Source of the DNA: Anaeromyxobacter oryzae
GTDB taxonomy: Bacteria; Myxococcota; Myxococcia; Myxococcales; Anaeromyxobacteraceae
Length of the DNA: 64,000 bases
NCBI RefSeq assembly: GCF_023169945.1
Contig: NZ_AP025591.1
Span: 2,812,501-2,876,500 of the forward strand
Reading direction: 5' to 3'
Every line of letters begins with the position of its first letter. Within the stretch, counting starts at the first letter, position 1. A program made the position numbers and the translations under genes. Shown piece after piece: positions 56,459-64,000 of this stretch. The notes below the pieces were generated by a model, which saw only the letters and a list, made by a program, of their open reading frames with translations, did no database searches and had not been told where the DNA came from.

Positions 56459-56487
56459 TTTCACGGAGGCGCCCTTTGGTCTACACT
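56459..56487 (+). promoter_or_regulatory. Candidate sigma-70 promoter for the membrane histidine kinase
   Basis: TTTCAC (56459-56464), 17 bp, TACACT (56482-56487). The predicted start is about 25 nt before the ATG at 56519, with GGAAGGAG in the leader. Confidence 0.45.
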
Positions 56488-56518
56488 CCGAGGCGGGGGA
56501 AGGAGCAGGCGCCCGAAC

Positions 56519-58252
56519 ATGGACACCGTCCAGCCACGTGGCAAAGACGTGGCCGAGGCGGAGATCGCGGAGCGACTGCGGTGGCTCTTACGCCTCCGCT
56601 GGCTCATCGTCCCCGTCTTCATCGCCGTCGACCTGGCGAACGATCTCCTGATGAGCCGGCGCGCGCCCTGGACGGCGCTCGTCGTGGGCGTGGTCCTCCT
56701 CGGCGCGAACGGCATCTACTCGTTCCTCCTCGCCCGCAAGTACTCCGCCCGGGCGCTCCTCGCCTGGGCCCGCATCGAGTCGGCGGTGGTCGTGGTCGTC
56801 CCGGTCGTGGTGGTCCTGCTCCACGGCGACTCGGCCAACGCGATCCGGTACGGCGTCCTCGTGGGCGTCGTCGGCGCCGCCGCGGTCCTGCCACGCACCT
56901 CCGAGGTGGCGGTGGTCGGGATGTGGGCGGTCGCGGCGCTCATCGTGGGCGACGCCGTCGCGGCCGGGTTCGACCCCGCGCGCATCCAGCAGGGCACCGT
57001 CGCCCGCTGGGCGATCGAGAGCGGCATCATCGTGACGGTCGCGGTGATCGCCGGCCACCTCCACTCCACCCGCGAGTGGGCGCTGCAGGGGCTCCGGACG
57101 TCGCAGGCCGGGCTCGAGCAGGCGAAGGCCGAGTGGGAGGCGACCTTCGACGGCCTCCACGAGATGGTCTTCACGACCGACCGCGAGGGCCGGATCCTCC
57201 GCGCGAACCGCGCCTTCGCGAAGGCCCTCGGCGCGCGACCCCACGAGCTCGCCGGCCGCCGCGTCGCCGAGGTCCTCGCCGGCCACCCGGAACGGTGGTG
57301 GTCGGTGGCGGGCGACGGGATCGTCGAGATCGAGGATCCCCTCTTCGACACGCTCTTCGAGGTCGCGTCGACGCGCGTCGGCGACCGGGTGATCCGGGTC
57401 GCCCGGGACGTCGGCGAGCAGCGCCGGCTCTACGCCCGCCTGGTCCAGGCGGACAAGCTCGCCGCCGTCGGCGTGCTCGCGTCCGGCGTCGCCCACGAGA
57501 TCAACAACCCCACCGCGTTCGTCTCCTCGAACCTCACCGAGCTGAGGGGCTACCTCGCGGCTTACGAGGGCCTGGTCTCCGACATGTCCGAGCTGGGGAT
57601 GCAGGCGGGGCGCGCGAACGAGGTGCGCACGCTCCTCGCGCGGCCGGAGGTGGCCTTCGCGCGTCGCGAGGCGACCTCCTCGATCACCGAGAGCCTCGTC
57701 GGGATGGAGCGCATCCGGCAGATCGTGACGAACCTCCGCTCGCTGGCGCGGCGCGATCAGGCCGGCGAGCCCGCCGCCGCGGTCGATCTCGGCGAGGTGG
57801 TGCAGGCGGTGGTCCGCACCGCCGCGTCCGACCTCCGCGCCGCGGCGGCCCAGGTGGACGTGCAGGGCCCGGTGCACGTGCTCGGGCACCGCGGCGAGCT
57901 CGTCGACGTGGTGCTGAACCTGGTCGTGAACGCGGTCCAGGCCCGCGACGAGGGGCGGCCGAACCGGATCGGCATCGAGCTGTTCCGCGAGGGCGCGGCG
58001 GCGGTGGTGCGCGTGTCCGACACCGGCAAGGGCATCGCGCCCTCGCACATGAAGCGGCTCTTCGAGCCGTTCTTCACGACCAAGGCGCCGGGCGAGGGCA
58101 CCGGGCTCGGCCTCTCCCTCGCGCGGAAGATCGTCCTCACCCACGGCGGCTCGATCGACGTCTCGTCCGAGATCGGCGTCGGCTCGACGTTCACCGTGCG
58201 GCTGCCCGCGCTCGAGCTCGACCAGGTCGCGCCGATTGCGGCGAACCGGTAG
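56519..58252 (+). CDS. Membrane sensor histidine kinase with PAS domain
   Basis: About 577 residues. Five or six hydrophobic segments (about 20-190) form a membrane sensor without a large periplasmic loop. A PAS domain follows (about 215-300, VFTTDREGRILRANRAFAKAL). The HisKA motif is GVLASGVAHEINNPTAFVSSNL. The HATPase shows LNLVVNAVQA, DTGKGIAP and GEGTGLGLSLARKIVLTHGG. The ATG at 56519 follows an AAGGAG site; codons upstream in the same frame lie over the promoter. Divergent from the MglA-like gene. No response regulator nearby. Confidence 0.9.
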   Translation: MDTVQPRGKDVAEAEIAERLRWLLRLRWLIVPVFIAVDLANDLLMSRRAPWTALVVGVVLLGANGIYSFLLARKYSARALLAWARIESAVVVVVPVVVVLLHGDSANAIRYGVLVGVVGAAAVLPRTSEVAVVGMWAVAALIVGDAVAAGFDPARIQQGTVARWAIESGIIVTVAVIAGHLHSTREWALQGLRTSQAGLEQAKAEWEATFDGLHEMVFTTDREGRILRANRAFAKALGARPHELAGRRVAEVLAGHPERWWSVAGDGIVEIEDPLFDTLFEVASTRVGDRVIRVARDVGEQRRLYARLVQADKLAAVGVLASGVAHEINNPTAFVSSNLTELRGYLAAYEGLVSDMSELGMQAGRANEVRTLLARPEVAFARREATSSITESLVGMERIRQIVTNLRSLARRDQAGEPAAAVDLGEVVQAVVRTAASDLRAAAAQVDVQGPVHVLGHRGELVDVVLNLVVNAVQARDEGRPNRIGIELFREGAAAVVRVSDTGKGIAPSHMKRLFEPFFTTKAPGEGTGLGLSLARKIVLTHGGSIDVSSEIGVGSTFTVRLPALELDQVAPIAANR

Positions 58253-58434
58253 TCGGGCGTAGAACGCCGATCGCGGGGTGGGGGCCCCGCGCAGCGGGGG
58301 AGGGGCGCAGCCCCTCTACGTGGGGACCGCTCGCGCGCCCGCGAATGCGGGCGCGAGCGGTCACGGGCCCCACGTAGCAGGGGTGGGGCCCCGACGGCTT
58401 TGCCGGCGGGGCGGGGCGGCACGCCCCGACTCGA
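58253..58434. other. GC-rich structured gap between convergent genes
   Basis: Contains the long hairpin at 58316-58377 and, on either side, G-tract segments (GGGGTGGGGGCCCCGC and GGGGTGGGGCCCCGAC) that are themselves near-palindromic. Likely termination or repeat sequence; no gene seen. Confidence 0.55.
58316..58377. terminator. Long imperfect hairpin between convergent genes
   Basis: CTACGTGGGG (58316-58325) pairs with CCCCACGTAG (58368-58377). Inside, ACCGCTCGCGC plus GCCCGC pairs with GCGGGCGCGAGCGGT around a GAAT loop, with a 2-nt and a few-nt bulge. The total stem is about 26 bp. It may end transcription from both sides, or be a mobile palindrome. Confidence 0.5.
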
Positions 58435-60468
58435 TCAGGCCCCCCGCTCCCACCAGCGCCGCGCCTCGTCCACCGTCTTGAGGAGCGGCGTCTTCGGGAG
58501 CGTCGCGAGGAACGCGCGGCCGTAGCCCTTCGTGACGAGCCGCCGGTCGAGGACGGCGACGAGCCCCCGGTCCTCCCGCGTGCGCACGAGCCGGCCGAAC
58601 CCCTGCCGGAGCGCGAGCGCGGCCGCGGGGACCTGCAGCTCGCTGAAGCCGTCGCGGCCCGCCTCCTCGAGCGCGCGGAGCCGCGCCGCGATCACCGGAT
58701 CGCCCGGCGGCGCGAACGGGAGCCGGTCGATGACGACGAGCGACAGCGCCTCGCCGGGCACGTCGACGCCTTCCCAGAAGCTCGCCGTCGCGAAGAGCAC
58801 GCTCGGCTCGGCCTTGAAGTCCTCGAGGAGGCGCGACTTCGGCCGCTCGCCCTGGAGCAGGATGCGGTACGGGAGCCCGCGGCACGCCTTGTGGAACGCG
58901 AGCATGTTCCGGTTCGACGTGCAGAGCACGAAGGCGCGGCCGCCGGTGATCGACGTGAGCTCCCGGATGACCTCGGCGGCGGCGTCGACGAACCCGGGGG
59001 CGTTCGGCTCGGGGAGCGTCGCGGGCGAGACGAGCGCCGCCTGGCGCGTGAAGTCGAACGGCCCGGCGAAGCGGGCCTCCGCGACGTCGAACTCGGGGGC
59101 GAGGCCGACCTGGCGGCGGAAGTAGTCGAACCGGCCCTGGGCCGCGAGCGTCGCGCTCGTGAAGACGACCGTGTCCGTCCGGCGGTAGAGCCGCTCCTGC
59201 AGCTCCTCGGCGACGTCGATGGGGGCGGCGCGGAGGAACACGCCGCGCCCGCGCACCTCGCCGAAGTAGACGCGGGACGGCTCCTTCATGGCCGTGACCG
59301 CCGCGAGCTCGACCCGGAGCTCCCCGGCGCGCCGCGCGATCTGCTGGAGCGGCGGGTTCTCGGCGTCGGCGAGCAGGTCGCGGAGCGTCGCGAGCGCGCC
59401 GTCGAGGCGGTGATACTCGCGGCCGGCCGGCTCGAGCACGTCCTCGGTGAGGGCGGCCTTGACCGCCTCGTCCTGCGACCCCCGGTCGCCCTGAGCGTAG
59501 CGGCCGCCTCGCGGCCGCGGAGTCGAAGGGCGGCTCGCGCGCGCCCACGGCGGCGCGGCCGCCGGCGCCCGGAGCCCGTCCGCGACGGCCTGGAAGAAGC
59601 GCTCGCCGGCCTTCCGGAGCTCGCCGGTCGCTTCCTTCATCATCGTGCCGAGGTCGGGCCGATCGGACACGGCGCGGAGCGCGTCGCGCGAGAGCTCGTC
59701 CACCCGGAACGACGAGACCTGCAGGCCGAAGTACTCGGTCGCGACGTCCTCGATGGCGTGGGCCTCGTCGAACACCACCACGTCGTGCTCGGGCAGGATC
59801 TCGACGCCGGCGCGCGAGGTCCGCATCGCGAGGTCGGCGAAGAAGAGGTGGTGGTTCACGAGGAGCACGTCCGCCTGCGCCGCGAGCGCCCGCGCCCGGG
59901 TGACGAAGCAGGCCTCGTGGTGGGGGCACTCGCGGCCGAGGCAGTTCTCGGTGGTAGCGGAGAGGTCCCGCCAGGTGTGGAACTGGTCCGGGAGGTCGAT
60001 CTCGCTCCGGTCGCCGGTCTCGGTCTCGCGCGCCCACGCCTCGATGCGCGGCCAGAGCGCCGCCTCGTCGCGCGCGGCGAACGTCGGCGCGCGCGCGAAC
60101 GCCTCGCCCCGCTCGATGCAGTAGTAGTTCGAGCGGCCCTTCAGGTACGCGGCGGAGAACTCGAGCCCGCACTGCTCGCGCAGGAGGGGGATGTCCTTGC
60201 CCCAGATCTGCTCCTGGAGCGTCTTCGTCGCGGTCGAGACGATCACGCGCCGGCCGGAGAGCACCGCCGGGACGAGGTAGGCGAGGGTCTTCCCGGTCCC
60301 GGTGCCGGCCTCGGCGACCAGATAGCCGCGATCGGCGATGGCGCGCTCGACCGCGCGCGCGAGGGCGAGCTGGTCCTCGCGGTGCTCGTAGCCGGGGAGC
60401 GCCTCGGCGAGGCGGCCTCCCGCGCCGAGCACGTGGTCGACGGTGAGCGCTTCGGGGAGCGGGATCAC
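58435..60468 (-). CDS. DinG/XPD-family ATP-dependent helicase
   Basis: 677 residues, superfamily 2 Rad3-type helicase for DNA repair or R-loop removal. Motif I EAGTGTGKT (53-61). Four Fe-S cysteines in YYCIERG and ENCLGRECPHHEACF. VFDEAHAI is motif II. Late motifs are FTSATL, GRAFVLCTSNRNML, ATASFWEGVDVPG and LRQGFGRLVRTREDRG with the arginine finger. Most like YoaA/DinG. Residues about 312-329 are encoded by a copy of the palindromic element (59482-59533), a basic insert between the Fe-S/arch region and the later motifs. The stop of the upstream small gene overlaps its start by 4 bp. Confidence 0.92.
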   Translation of the reverse strand: MIPLPEALTVDHVLGAGGRLAEALPGYEHREDQLALARAVERAIADRGYLVAEAGTGTGKTLAYLVPAVLSGRRVIVSTATKTLQEQIWGKDIPLLREQCGLEFSAAYLKGRSNYYCIERGEAFARAPTFAARDEAALWPRIEAWARETETGDRSEIDLPDQFHTWRDLSATTENCLGRECPHHEACFVTRARALAAQADVLLVNHHLFFADLAMRTSRAGVEILPEHDVVVFDEAHAIEDVATEYFGLQVSSFRVDELSRDALRAVSDRPDLGTMMKEATGELRKAGERFFQAVADGLRAPAAAPPWARASRPSTPRPRGGRYAQGDRGSQDEAVKAALTEDVLEPAGREYHRLDGALATLRDLLADAENPPLQQIARRAGELRVELAAVTAMKEPSRVYFGEVRGRGVFLRAAPIDVAEELQERLYRRTDTVVFTSATLAAQGRFDYFRRQVGLAPEFDVAEARFAGPFDFTRQAALVSPATLPEPNAPGFVDAAAEVIRELTSITGGRAFVLCTSNRNMLAFHKACRGLPYRILLQGERPKSRLLEDFKAEPSVLFATASFWEGVDVPGEALSLVVIDRLPFAPPGDPVIAARLRALEEAGRDGFSELQVPAAALALRQGFGRLVRTREDRGLVAVLDRRLVTKGYGRAFLATLPKTPLLKTVDEARRWWERGA
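59482..59533. repeat. Palindromic element inside the helicase gene
   Basis: Runs CCGGTCGCCCTGAGCGTAGC, GGCCGC-CTC-GCGGCC, then GCGGAGTCGAAGGGCG. It is the reverse orientation of the larC copy and almost identical to it. It is read in frame and encodes a basic stretch rich in Arg, Pro and Gly. Confidence 0.85.
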
Positions 60469-60890
60469 TTGAGGTCCGGGATGAGTCGGGCGGCGCCGCG
60501 CCAGAGGTAGACCACCGCCGCGGCGGCCGCGGCGACGAGGAGCCAGACGAGGAGGACCTGGGCGGCGCGTGGGATCGGCGGCCGCGGGCGCGTCCGCGGC
60601 AGCTGCGCGAGGCCGGCCACGGTGGCGCGCTTCACGACCTCGTCGCGGTACCGGAGCGCGACGGGATCACCGGGGCGCTCGGCGAGGACGGCGCGGTAGC
60701 GGCCCCCCGCGACCGCGAGGCCCTCGAGGTCCCCGAAGCGGGCGAGGTAGGCGTGGTGGGCGGCATCGTCCTCCCACGCGGCGAGCACGCGCGCCCAGGC
60801 CTCGGGCTCGGCCTCGCCGGGCCCGGTCGCCGGGGCGCCGGACGCGGGCTCGCCCGCGCCGGGCGCGCTCTGGAGGTCTTCGGGGTGCAT
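60465..60890 (-). CDS. Small membrane-anchored protein of unknown function
   Basis: 141 residues. The N-terminal part (1-35) is Pro/Gly/Ala/Glu rich. The middle (about 36-90) is helical with WEDDAAHHAYLARFGDLEGLAVAGGRY and RPGDPVALRYRDEVVKRA, a helix pair that resembles a single TPR-like unit. One hydrophobic helix lies near the C-terminus (about 110-130, VLLVWLLVAAAAAAVVYLW). Topology would leave the N-terminal part in the cytoplasm. It is coupled to the helicase gene by a 4-bp overlap. No function is assigned. Confidence 0.7.
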   Translation of the reverse strand: MHPEDLQSAPGAGEPASGAPATGPGEAEPEAWARVLAAWEDDAAHHAYLARFGDLEGLAVAGGRYRAVLAERPGDPVALRYRDEVVKRATVAGLAQLPRTRPRPPIPRAAQVLLVWLLVAAAAAAVVYLWRGAARLIPDLK

Positions 60891-60923
60891 CGTGGAGCGG
60901 CCGAGTCTACCGCAGGCGCCGGC

Positions 60924-61814
60924 CTAGAACGAGACCGGGACGGGGACGAAGGTCACGAGGAACATCGCGAGCGAGAGGAGCGCGACAGCTCGCCGCCCCG
61001 GCGAGAGCGACTCCTCGACGAGCGCCGGCGGGTGGTCGAGGCGAATGAAGAAACGGACCAGCGCCCACCACACGATCCAGTTGAAGGACAGGAAGATCCC
61101 GGCGACCAGCAGCGCCATGGAGACCACGCCACCTGCGGCCCGAGCCCGGCGCCGGCCCAGCCACGCGTAGAGCACGTGGCCGCCGTCGAGCTGCCCGACG
61201 GGCATGAGGTTCAGCGTGGTCACGAGGAGCCCGAGCCAGGCGGCGAGGCCGACCGGGTGGATGAAGATCTCGGTGCCGGCCGGATGCGACCCGACCACGA
61301 GCCGCTCCACCGCGCGCGTGATCAGGCTGTCCCCGAGCGACATCGGCCCCGCGGCCCCGCCGAGCACCGGCCGCCCGGCGAGCCAGTCGAGGAGCATCCC
61401 GAACGGCGCCACCGCGCCATGCGCCTGGGCCGACAGGTCGAGGGCGCGGATCTCGGAGTGGGCGTAGCCCCAGGCGAGCAGCGGCAGGGCCACGACGAAC
61501 CCGGCGATCGGGCCGGCCGCGCCGATGTCGAGCGTCGCGCGGCGCGAGGGGAGACGCGAGCGGATCCGGATCACCGCGCCGAGGGTGCCGAAGCCGAAGG
61601 GGAAGGGGATGAAGTACGGCAGGGACGAGTCGACCTCGTACCGCCGCGCGAGCACGTAGTGCCCCATCTCGTGGGAGACGAGGATCGCGAGGAGCGCGAG
61701 AGAGAACGCGAGGCCGCCGAGGAACGCGGTGGTCGCGAACGTCGCGACGAAGAGCGTCGCAGGGAGCGCCGGGAACCGGGCCCGCGGCGGCGCGCGTACG
61801 AGGACGTCCTCCAT
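60924..61814 (-). CDS. Site-2 protease family zinc metalloprotease (M50)
   Basis: 296 residues, about six membrane helices. The zinc site is HEMGH (48-52) in a membrane helix, with the third ligand in NLMPVGQLDGG (202-212, Asp210). No PDZ domain is inserted between them, so it belongs to the short PDZ-less S2P group. It likely cleaves a membrane-bound regulator within the bilayer, but no anti-sigma factor gene is adjacent. Same strand as the helicase and the lipoprotein gene. Confidence 0.9.
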   Translation of the reverse strand: MEDVLVRAPPRARFPALPATLFVATFATTAFLGGLAFSLALLAILVSHEMGHYVLARRYEVDSSLPYFIPFPFGFGTLGAVIRIRSRLPSRRATLDIGAAGPIAGFVVALPLLAWGYAHSEIRALDLSAQAHGAVAPFGMLLDWLAGRPVLGGAAGPMSLGDSLITRAVERLVVGSHPAGTEIFIHPVGLAAWLGLLVTTLNLMPVGQLDGGHVLYAWLGRRRARAAGGVVSMALLVAGIFLSFNWIVWWALVRFFIRLDHPPALVEESLSPGRRAVALLSLAMFLVTFVPVPVSF

Positions 61815-61884
61815 CGGAGCGAAACCTAATCCGAGGGCGCCGGCAGGGCCACCTGGAAGGAAGCGCGGGCGGAGGCCCCTCGGC

Positions 61885-63969
61885 CTACGGCCCGCCCGCG
61901 CCGAAGCCGGCCAGCTCGTCCTTCGTGAGCTCGCGCAGCCCGTCCTTGTCGACCGTCAGGAAGAACAGCTCCTTCTCGGGGGTCCGCTTCGGCCCCATCG
62001 TGATGTCGCCGGTCGCGCCCTTGAAGCCCTTCACCGAGGCGAGCCCGTCGCGGAAGGCGGCCCGCGTCTGGACCTTGCGGTCGACGATCAGGTCGCGCGC
62101 CATCCGGGCGGCGTCGTGGGCGGAGGCCTCGAGGATCGTGGGGACCTGCGGCTCGCCGTTCGGGCCCCGGTACTTCTTCTCGAACGCCTCGACGAAGGCC
62201 TTCGTGGCCGGCCGCGACGAGCCCGCGAAGAAGCCGTCCACGAAGATCGCGCAGCGGACGTACCGCATCCCCTGGCCGGTCACGGTGTCGAAGAGCGACG
62301 GATCGGCGCCCCAGCCGTTCCCGCCGAGGAGCTGCACCGGCTTCAGGTCCGGGCGGCCGGTGGTCTTCCGGATCTTCGCGACCTCCTCCGGCAGGCAGGT
62401 CTGGGTCACGACGTCCTCGACCGCGAGCGCGGGGGTGATGAGCCGGACGTTCTTCGTGAAGTCGGGGATGAAGATCGCGTCGAAGTCGGTGACGGGATCG
62501 AGCCGTTCGCGCGCCTTCTCGATCGCCTTCCGTCGCCGGAAGGGATCCTTCTCCTTCTGCGCGATCTCCTTCACCGTGTCCTTGAAGTCGGTCCGCTCGT
62601 CCAGGTAGAGCTTCCCGACCATGTCCTTCACGAGCGGCGTGAAGGTGGTCCGGTCGGCCGCGTAGGTCTCCGCGGCGCGCACCTCGCCGCCACGGGCCTC
62701 GACCTCGTCCCAGAACGCGTTCGCGAGCTCCACGCCGTACGGGATCTGCGGGTACATGATCGCGAACCGCTTCATCCCGCGGCGGCCCATGGCGAGCTCG
62801 ACCAGCGCACGCGCCTGGGCGCTCGCGGTGAGCATGTTCTGGAAGACGTTCGGGCCCGCGTCGGTGAGCCCCTCCTGCTTCGAGAGCGACACGAACGGGA
62901 GCTGCAGCTCCTCGGCGGTGGCGGCGGCGCGCTCCGCCTCGGCGTTCGTCACGCCGCCCAGCACGACGACGGCGCCCTCCTCGAGGGCGAGCGCCTCGAG
63001 CGCGGCGGCGGCCCCGTCCGGCTCGCCGCGGGTGTCCCGCACCGCGAGGCGGAGGCCGGGCGTCCCCTCGAGCGCGACGCCGACGCCCTGCAGGATGGCC
63101 TCGCCCCAGCGCTTGTAGTTGCCGGAGAGCGGGACCGCGAGGCCGATCACGTTCGGGCGGACGAAGGTGAGCCGCGAGATGCGCTGCACGATGGCCTGCG
63201 CGTCCTTCGCGTAGGGGCCGTCCGGCCAGCGCGAGAAGACCTCGCGCGCGAGCTCCTCCGCGCGCGGGTAGTCGCGGAGGTGGAGCTGGATCCGCGCGAG
63301 CTTCATCGCGAGCGCCTGCTGCACCGGCGCGTCCGGCGGGAGCGACTCGCGGAGCTTCGCCACGTCGACGAACGGCAGGCGGTCCACCGCGTCCGCGGCG
63401 CGCGCGAGCGCCTGCGTCCGCGCGTCCCCGCTCGACCGGGCGGCGACCTCGTTCATCCAGCGGACCGTCTCGGGGATCGCGCCGGCCGCCTCCGCAGCGG
63501 CCGCGGCCTGCGCCGCGGCCTGGAGCTTCTTCTCGTCCGGGAGGTGCGTGTAGAGGGAGTCGATGGTCGAGAGCCCGTCGCGGGCGCGGCCCATGCCGAT
63601 GTCGGCGAGGGCGAGCGAGTACTTCGCCTCGTTCGCGCGCGGGTAGAGCGGGTACTCGGTGAGGAGCGTCCCGAGCGTCTGCGCCGCCCGGTCCGGCCGG
63701 TGCGCCGCGAGGAGCAGGTCGCCCGCCTCGTGGAGCGCCTCCGCCGCGACCGGCACGCCGCGGTAGCGGCTCGCGAACGCGAGGAGCTTCTCCGCCGCCG
63801 GCTCCGGCGCGAGCGCGCGCGCCTCGGCGCGCACCGCCTCGAGGTCCTGGCGGGCCACGTCGTTCGCCTGCGTGACGGGCATCTCCTGCCCGTTCACCAC
63901 GATCACCCGGTTCGGGCACGCGGCGAGCATGAGCAGGAGGGCGGCGGCGAGCATTCGACGGACGCGCAT
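61885..63969 (-). CDS. LpoA/LppC-like lipoprotein (penicillin-binding protein activator family)
   Basis: 694 residues, exported lipoprotein. MLAAALLLMLAAC is the signal with lipobox Leu-Ala-Ala-Cys (Cys18). Residues about 30-245 are TPR-like helices (FASRYRGVPVAAEALHEAGDLLLA and similar). From about 250 a periplasmic-binding-protein type I fold begins (VIGLAVPLSGNYKRWGEAILQGV), as in LpoA and amino-acid-binding proteins. ATAEELQLPFVSLS and FAIMYPQIPYGVELANAFWDEV follow. In relatives the protein stimulates peptidoglycan synthases from the outer membrane. Function here is by family only. Start ATG 63969. Confidence 0.85.
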   Translation of the reverse strand: MRVRRMLAAALLLMLAACPNRVIVVNGQEMPVTQANDVARQDLEAVRAEARALAPEPAAEKLLAFASRYRGVPVAAEALHEAGDLLLAAHRPDRAAQTLGTLLTEYPLYPRANEAKYSLALADIGMGRARDGLSTIDSLYTHLPDEKKLQAAAQAAAAAEAAGAIPETVRWMNEVAARSSGDARTQALARAADAVDRLPFVDVAKLRESLPPDAPVQQALAMKLARIQLHLRDYPRAEELAREVFSRWPDGPYAKDAQAIVQRISRLTFVRPNVIGLAVPLSGNYKRWGEAILQGVGVALEGTPGLRLAVRDTRGEPDGAAAALEALALEEGAVVVLGGVTNAEAERAAATAEELQLPFVSLSKQEGLTDAGPNVFQNMLTASAQARALVELAMGRRGMKRFAIMYPQIPYGVELANAFWDEVEARGGEVRAAETYAADRTTFTPLVKDMVGKLYLDERTDFKDTVKEIAQKEKDPFRRRKAIEKARERLDPVTDFDAIFIPDFTKNVRLITPALAVEDVVTQTCLPEEVAKIRKTTGRPDLKPVQLLGGNGWGADPSLFDTVTGQGMRYVRCAIFVDGFFAGSSRPATKAFVEAFEKKYRGPNGEPQVPTILEASAHDAARMARDLIVDRKVQTRAAFRDGLASVKGFKGATGDITMGPKRTPEKELFFLTVDKDGLRELTKDELAGFGAGGP

Positions 63970-64000
63970 GGATCCCGGGGATCTACTGCGGAAACGCCGA

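Overview
The window is a very GC-rich bacterial chromosome segment. It carries dense codon-biased genes, long antisense shadow frames, and frequent GTG starts. The gene set is a Wzx/Wzy surface-polysaccharide locus, an MglA-like GTPase beside chemosensory genes, a TolQ/TolR-type motor module, a membrane pyrophosphatase, and an abundant GC-rich palindromic repeat. This points to the Myxococcota, most likely a relative of Anaeromyxobacter. That assignment is inferred from content; no rRNA gene is present to confirm it.

Region 1 (1-31.8 kb) is a polysaccharide locus. It starts with the 3' end of a UDP-GlcNAc C4-epimerase, then an SDR-type epimerase and two GT4 glycosyltransferases. On the minus strand follows a cassette of flippase, polymerase, two glycosyltransferases and the complete capE-capF-capG set for UDP-N-acetyl-L-fucosamine. 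By eye this cassette is less GC-rich than the rest of the window. A secreted pectate-lyase-fold protein, a very large multidomain multicopper oxidase, a Wzc-type tyrosine kinase and a second polymerase with a TPR tail come next. They are followed by fcl-gmd (GDP-L-fucose), a phosphohexomutase, a GT2-methyltransferase fusion and another SDR. Supply of at least UDP-GalNAc, UDP-L-FucNAc and GDP-L-fucose (plus UDP-glucuronate from ugd at 34 kb), together with Wzx, Wzy and Wzc-type proteins, argues for a Wzy-dependent exopolysaccharide or capsule. No initiating phosphoglycosyltransferase or outer-membrane Wza is visible.

Region 2 (31.8-43.7 kb) holds an eRF1-like factor, a degenerate nucleotidyltransferase-like protein, ugd, and a small four-helix-bundle (S23/Avd-like) gene enclosed in inverted arms of degenerate hexamer repeats. 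After these come a LON-domain protein, a proton-pumping pyrophosphatase, an ExbB-ExbD-ExbD module, and an unrecognised protein followed by a gene-less copy of the hexamer arms.

Region 3 (43.7-64 kb) is mostly minus strand. It has a tightly packed run of MglA-like GTPase, PocR-type histidine kinase, thiL, MCP, CheW, CheY, CheA, CheC, larB, larC and a PAS/GAF histidine kinase. A divergent membrane histidine kinase, a DinG-like helicase, a small membrane protein, a site-2 protease and an LpoA/LppC-like lipoprotein complete the region.

The most unusual structures are three. First, inverted (CCGTTN)n plus GTGTCCC-rich arms flank a four-helix-bundle gene, with empty arms 7 kb away. Second, a GC-rich palindromic element of about 51 bp has entered larC, the helicase gene and probably cheA in frame, and has expanded in tandem in larC. 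Third, a near-duplicate bidirectional promoter sits at the two divergent junctions of the polysaccharide locus.
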